From DATJPY01 sp035506135 (GTDB lineage: Bacteria > Myxococcota_A > UBA9160 > PR03): DNA of 64,000 nt. Each line of letters begins with the position of its first letter. Within the stretch, counting starts at the first letter, position 1. Made by a program: the position numbers and the translations under genes. A model generated the notes under the pieces. That model was not told the origin of the DNA. It ran no database searches and worked only from the letters and a program-made list of their open reading frames with translations. This document shows positions 60,966-64,000 of the stretch, in pieces. The DNA is taken from contig DATJPY010000006.1 of assembly GCA_035506135.1 (NCBI GenBank), positions 34,614 to 98,613 of the forward strand. The letters run 5' to 3'.

Positions 60966-61504
60966 GACCCGCCCCGCAGCGCGCGCAGGTGCGGCGCATT
61001 CTCGAGGAGCCGGTTCGCCGAGGCGTACACGAGCGCGAGCAATGCGACGCCGCCCGCGGCCGTGAGCGCGTCGAGGGCGACCAGCGGTCGCTCCGCGATG
61101 GGAGCCAGGCCCAGCAGCGCGAGCGACCCGAGCACGGCATTGCGCGCCAGCAGGGAGACGCCCAGCGGCGCGCGATGGGCCGGCCCGAAGCAGCCGCAGT
61201 CGATCTGGCTCCGCCCGCGCAACAGGTTCACGGCGATCGCGAGGCTGTACGCGGTGAGCAGCCCGGCGGCCGCCGCGAAGCCGAGCGGGCGCGCGAGCGG
61301 CGACGCGAGCAGCGCGGCCGTGGCCAGCTCCGCCGCCACCACCGAGCGCGCCGCCAGGCCGCTCGCCCACCACGGAACCAGCCGGTAGTCGGCGAGCGCG
61401 ACGCGGAAGTAGGCGAAGCTGCGCAGCTTGTGGAGCGCGGCCGACGCGAAGAGCGCCGCGCCGCCCGCGCGCAGGAGGAGCGCGATGGCGGGGTCGATCT
61501 GCAT
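60962..61504 (-). CDS. mauE: Methylamine utilisation protein MauE (membrane)
   Basis: 180 residues with four or five hydrophobic segments ('IALLLRAGGAALFASAALHKL', 'LARPLGFAAAAGLLTAYSLAIAVNLL') and the 'QIDCGCFGP' cysteine pair characteristic of MauE/DoxX-like quinone-redox membrane proteins. It reoxidises MauD during light-chain assembly. Its ATG lies just after the mauB stop. Confidence 0.93.
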   Translation of the reverse strand: MQIDPAIALLLRAGGAALFASAALHKLRSFAYFRVALADYRLVPWWASGLAARSVVAAELATAALLASPLARPLGFAAAAGLLTAYSLAIAVNLLRGRSQIDCGCFGPAHRAPLGVSLLARNAVLGSLALLGLAPIAERPLVALDALTAAGGVALLALVYASANRLLENAPHLRALRGGS

Positions 61505-61506
61505 GC

Positions 61507-62727
61507 TCAACGCCACGGCGCCTGCAGGACGCCCGGCGCCAGCCCGACGTCGTCGATGTAGTGCAGCCACGCGCCGCTGCGCGCGTCGTACACCGCGAGC
61601 GTGCCGCCCTCGCGGGCCGCCATCAGCAGCCGCGGATCCGCGTCCTGCGTCACCAGGATGCTGTCGGCCCCCTCGTTCGGGATCAGGTGCTGCAGGAGCC
61701 AGTCGGCGATCCCCGACGAGATGCCGATGCGGTGCACCACGAAGGCGCCGATCAGGTTCGCGACCGGGATCTGCTGCACGCGGGTCTGCGACGACAGGTC
61801 GTAGACCCAGACCTGGGTGCCGGGTTCCTTGTGGGTGTCCGGTCCGCCACCCTGATGCACCAGCGCGTACAGGCGGCCCGTCGCCTGGTGCAGCGCGAGC
61901 TGCTGCGTGCCGCCGACCCGCCAGCCGGCCGTGCGGTCCCCTTCGCCGAGCAGCGACCAGCTCTTCTCGAAGCGCGGCGCGTCGCCGGAGAAGTCGATCG
62001 TGTGCAGGATCCCCTCGAAGGAGACGAAGAACCAGCGCGCGCCCTGCCGCACGCCCTTCTCGGTGATGGGATCCTCCACGGGATTGAAGAACTTGTCGCT
62101 CCGGACGCGCGAGGCCTCCTTCCCGCCGTCGTCGAGGGTGACCTGCAGCAGCGAGCCGTCGCCGCACAGGCTCGCGAAGCGCCGCGGGCCCACGGCGTAC
62201 ACCAGGCTGCATCCGGGGATCGCGATCTCGGCCGCCACCTTCCGCTCGGCGACGTCGACGACGGTGACGGACGTCGCCGGCGTCAGGTTGAAGACCGCGA
62301 GGAAGCGGCCGTCGTCGAGCAGCGTCGAGAGGGCGGGGCCGTACACCACGTCGGCGCGCTTGGGCGGGATCACGATCTCGCCGAGCGGGGCCAGCTTCGA
62401 CGCGTCGAACACCGTCACGACGTCGGTGCGCTGGCCGCGGCTCCCGCGCGAGTAGTAGGTCTCGGGCAGGTAGATCTCGCCGCGGTCGGGAGAGACGCTG
62501 GGCGCGATCACGCCGAGGCCCGAGGAGAGCATGCCGAGGAAGCGCCCGCTGTCCGCATCGACCAGCGCCGCGCGCCGGTACAGCAGGTCGCCGACGAAGA
62601 ACCAGTGCGGGCTCGGAGCGGGCAGCGTGGCGACCGTGCCGGGGAGCTCGGGCGTCACGCCCGCGCGCGCGGCGAACGGAGCCAGCGATGCGAGCGCGAG
62701 GGCAACCGCGGCGTCTCGGATCCTCAT
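61507..62727 (-). CDS. mauB: Methylamine dehydrogenase heavy chain
   Basis: 406 residues. Signal peptide ('AVALALASLAPFAARAG'), then a seven-bladed propeller with 'YLPETYYSRGSRGQRTDVVTVFDASKLAPLGEI', 'GDGSLLQVTLDDGGKEA' and 'LALHQATGRLYALVHQGGGPDTHKEPGTQVWVYDLSSQTR', the classic MauB pattern. GGAGG precedes ATG 62727; a TATGAT at 62752-62757 is a likely -10. First gene of mauBEDA. It holds two light chains in the enzyme. Confidence 0.95.
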   Translation of the reverse strand: MRIRDAAVALALASLAPFAARAGVTPELPGTVATLPAPSPHWFFVGDLLYRRAALVDADSGRFLGMLSSGLGVIAPSVSPDRGEIYLPETYYSRGSRGQRTDVVTVFDASKLAPLGEIVIPPKRADVVYGPALSTLLDDGRFLAVFNLTPATSVTVVDVAERKVAAEIAIPGCSLVYAVGPRRFASLCGDGSLLQVTLDDGGKEASRVRSDKFFNPVEDPITEKGVRQGARWFFVSFEGILHTIDFSGDAPRFEKSWSLLGEGDRTAGWRVGGTQQLALHQATGRLYALVHQGGGPDTHKEPGTQVWVYDLSSQTRVQQIPVANLIGAFVVHRIGISSGIADWLLQHLIPNEGADSILVTQDADPRLLMAAREGGTLAVYDARSGAWLHYIDDVGLAPGVLQAPWR

Positions 62728-62751
62728 CGAGCCTCCGGCTGGCGGCGCCCC

Positions 62752-62757
62752 ATCATA
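62752..62757 (-). promoter_or_regulatory. -10-like TATGAT for the mau operon
   Basis: Minus-strand TATGAT 24 bases before the mauB ATG, with a Shine-Dalgarno between them. No clear -35. Confidence 0.4.
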
Positions 62758-62811
62758 GATCAGCGGCACCGGCCCGAGATAGATCCGCCGCGCGGGGCCG
62801 AGCTGCGCGGA

Positions 62812-63147
62812 TCAGGCCCCCGCGCCGCCGAGGCGCGCGCGCGGGATCGCGATCTCGTAGCGCTCCTCGACGTGTGCGTCCCGCCGGACGGCGCGCTCGG
62901 TGGTGTGGACGAGGCGGCCGGCGGCGTCGTAGATCCGCAGGTAGAGGTCGGGGCGCGTCTCGATCACGTCCTTGAACTGCGGCTCCGTGAACACGATCTC
63001 GAACCAGCCGGCGGCATCGGTGGCGACCTCGCCGAGCTCGTCGTCGTAGAGGACGTCGCGGTCGAAGGCGCGCACGCGCAGGCCCGCGAGGGGGCTGCGC
63101 GACTCCTCCTCGACGACGTGGCCCGCCACCCGGAAGCGGAACGGCAC
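62812..63147 (-). CDS. Transthyretin-like/carboxypeptidase-regulatory-like small protein
   Basis: 111 residues, no signal peptide. 'FRVAGHVVEEESRSPLAGLRVRAFDRDVLYDDELGEVATDAAGWFEIVFTEPQFKDVIETRPDLYLRIYDAAGRLVHTTERAVRRDAHVEERYEIAIP' is a single beta-sandwich of the transthyretin/dioxygenase-carrier kind, often fused to or paired with an enzyme. Thirteen bases after the creatininase-family gene, so probably a partner of it. Function inferred only by context. Confidence 0.78.
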   Translation of the reverse strand: MPFRFRVAGHVVEEESRSPLAGLRVRAFDRDVLYDDELGEVATDAAGWFEIVFTEPQFKDVIETRPDLYLRIYDAAGRLVHTTERAVRRDAHVEERYEIAIPRARLGGAGA

Positions 63148-63160
63148 CTCGCGCCCTCCC

Positions 63161-64000
63161 TCAGCCCACCGTCCGCGGAACCCGGAGGACCCGGTTCAGG
63201 AAGCGGACCGCCAGCGGGTTCACGAAGACGTGGCGCAGCTTCCAGAGCGGCGAGTGCCACGCCTCGCGCGGCAGCCGCCCGTCGAGGATCTCCGCCAGCG
63301 CCGTGGCTGCGTGCTGCGCCAGCGTGTCGAGGATCTCCTCGCCGATCTCCGCCGAGGCGCCGCCCGGCGCGCCGGCGTACGTCTCGGTGCCGAAGTACTC
63401 GATGCCGGCCTTGAAGGCGGCGACCATGTCGGCCACCGCGGCGATCTTCCCGCGCACCGCCTTCGGCGGGGTCTTGCCGCGCTCCTCGAGCCACAGCTCG
63501 ACGGTGCGCCGCGGCAGCGCCTTGTAGTCGGGATCGACCCAGTCCGGGTGCAGCGCCAGGAGCTGCGACGTCTCCACCAGCCCACCGTGCGTGTCGCCGG
63601 CGAGATCGGCCTTGTCGATGCCGGGAATGTGACCCAGCACCTCGCCGAGCTCGGAGCCTCCGCCGTTCAGGCGCGAGAGCATGAGCGAGAAGATCGACAC
63701 CATGCGGATGCCACGGCGCCTCGAGACGCGCTCGCACGCCGTCTCGATCGAGAGGAAGTGACGCGGGCTGCCGTGGAAGTTCGACACGATCACGTTCTGG
63801 AAGCCCTGCGCCGCGAGCGAGCCGCCGAGGTCCTCGAGCACCGCGATCGTAGTCGACGGGCGGAACGCGACCGTCCCAGGCTGGGGCACTGCGTCACAGG
63901 CGGCGTACACGAACGGGAGCTTGAGGAACGGGCGCGCGCGGTGCTCGTCGGGCAGGAAGCGCAGGGTCCGCTCCGCCAGGCCCTGGCCCTCGAGCAGGTC
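63161..64000 (-). CDS. Creatininase-family amidohydrolase (5' end outside window)
   Basis: At least 279 residues, open to the window edge. 'IAVLEDLGGSLAAQGFQNVIVSNFHGSPRHFLSIETACERV' corresponds to the metal-binding strand of creatininase/creatinine amidohydrolase and MftE-like proteins, though with 'FHGSPRH' where many have 'NGHGGN'. 'DKADLAGDTHGGLVETSQLLALHPDWVDPDYKALPR' matches the later conserved block. The C-terminal 'AWHSPLWKLRHVFVNPLAVRFLNRVL' is an extra tail. Substrate unknown; adjacency to the methylamine genes makes an N-methyl or amide compound possible. Confidence 0.8.
   Translation of the reverse strand, partial: DLLEGQGLAERTLRFLPDEHRARPFLKLPFVYAACDAVPQPGTVAFRPSTTIAVLEDLGGSLAAQGFQNVIVSNFHGSPRHFLSIETACERVSRRRGIRMVSIFSLMLSRLNGGGSELGEVLGHIPGIDKADLAGDTHGGLVETSQLLALHPDWVDPDYKALPRRTVELWLEERGKTPPKAVRGKIAAVADMVAAFKAGIEYFGTETYAGAPGGASAEIGEEILDTLAQHAATALAEILDGRLPREAWHSPLWKLRHVFVNPLAVRFLNRVLRVPRTVG

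Overview
The window is very GC-rich bacterial chromosome (most genes by eye near 70% GC), densely packed. Many neighbouring genes share ATGA, GTGA or TGATG start/stop overlaps. The gene set points to a Gram-negative, deltaproteobacterial-type or related uncultured lineage (Myxococcota, Desulfobacterota or Binatota-like; inference only). It includes glnE, monofunctional transglycosylase mtgA, a PEP-CTERM-like secreted protein, Tat-exported methylamine dehydrogenase, F420-type LLM and Ddn-like oxidoreductases, a WS/DGAT acyltransferase and a P450. I saw no rRNA, tRNA, CRISPR array or insertion sequence.

Layout. 1-2850: a 5'-truncated SNF2 ATPase, a zinc-finger/histone-fold protein and mtnP in one tight run. 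2847-12734: secreted GH5 hydrolase, arfB, TPR lipoprotein, a flippase-like membrane protein, glgB and glnE. 12731-15983: a NYN-LOTUS/nth/tal operon diverging from small zinc-ribbon and DUF2164 genes. 16055-20950: a lower-GC secreted protein, an LLM oxidoreductase, a 445-base non-coding stretch with competing inverted repeats, prfC and a hotdog hydratase. 21027-27325: a CxxCH/streptogramin-lyase-like protein, a 1,140-residue glycosyltransferase-like/PQQ-dehydrogenase fusion, and ackA. 27326-34045: two dispersed-repeat copies, membrane proteins, an alpha/beta hydrolase, an alkaline phosphatase, a solitary DNA methyltransferase and another repeat copy. 34046-40537: plsC, asnB, typA, an AhpD-like protein and a class III cyclase.

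40621-44068: a compact locus with a PEP-CTERM-like protein, two DUF6916-type genes, a GNAT enzyme and three tandem tail-collar (microcystin-dependent protein-like) genes. 44075-46396: a TetR plus ferritin-like diiron operon whose promoter lies within two near-identical palindromic operators, diverging from a small exported protein. 46406-50916: a translationally coupled run of Fe/2OG oxygenase, aspartase/fumarase-family lyase and aldehyde dehydrogenase, followed by an LLM oxidoreductase. 50963-54346: Ddn-like protein, hydrolase, ferredoxin, mtgA, a second Fe/2OG oxygenase and a PH-like protein. 54401-57010: P450 and MFS. 57007-64000: PH/Coa1-like protein, WS/DGAT, the methylamine dehydrogenase cluster (mauB-mauE-mauD-mauA plus a monohaem cytochrome c), a transthyretin-like protein and a partial creatininase-family protein.

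Two window-wide signals stand out. One is a dispersed repeat family whose hairpin stems differ in sequence but keep pairing. The other is a recurrent TAnnnT hexamer ending 6-10 bases before start codons that lack a Shine-Dalgarno sequence, which suggests frequent leaderless transcription.
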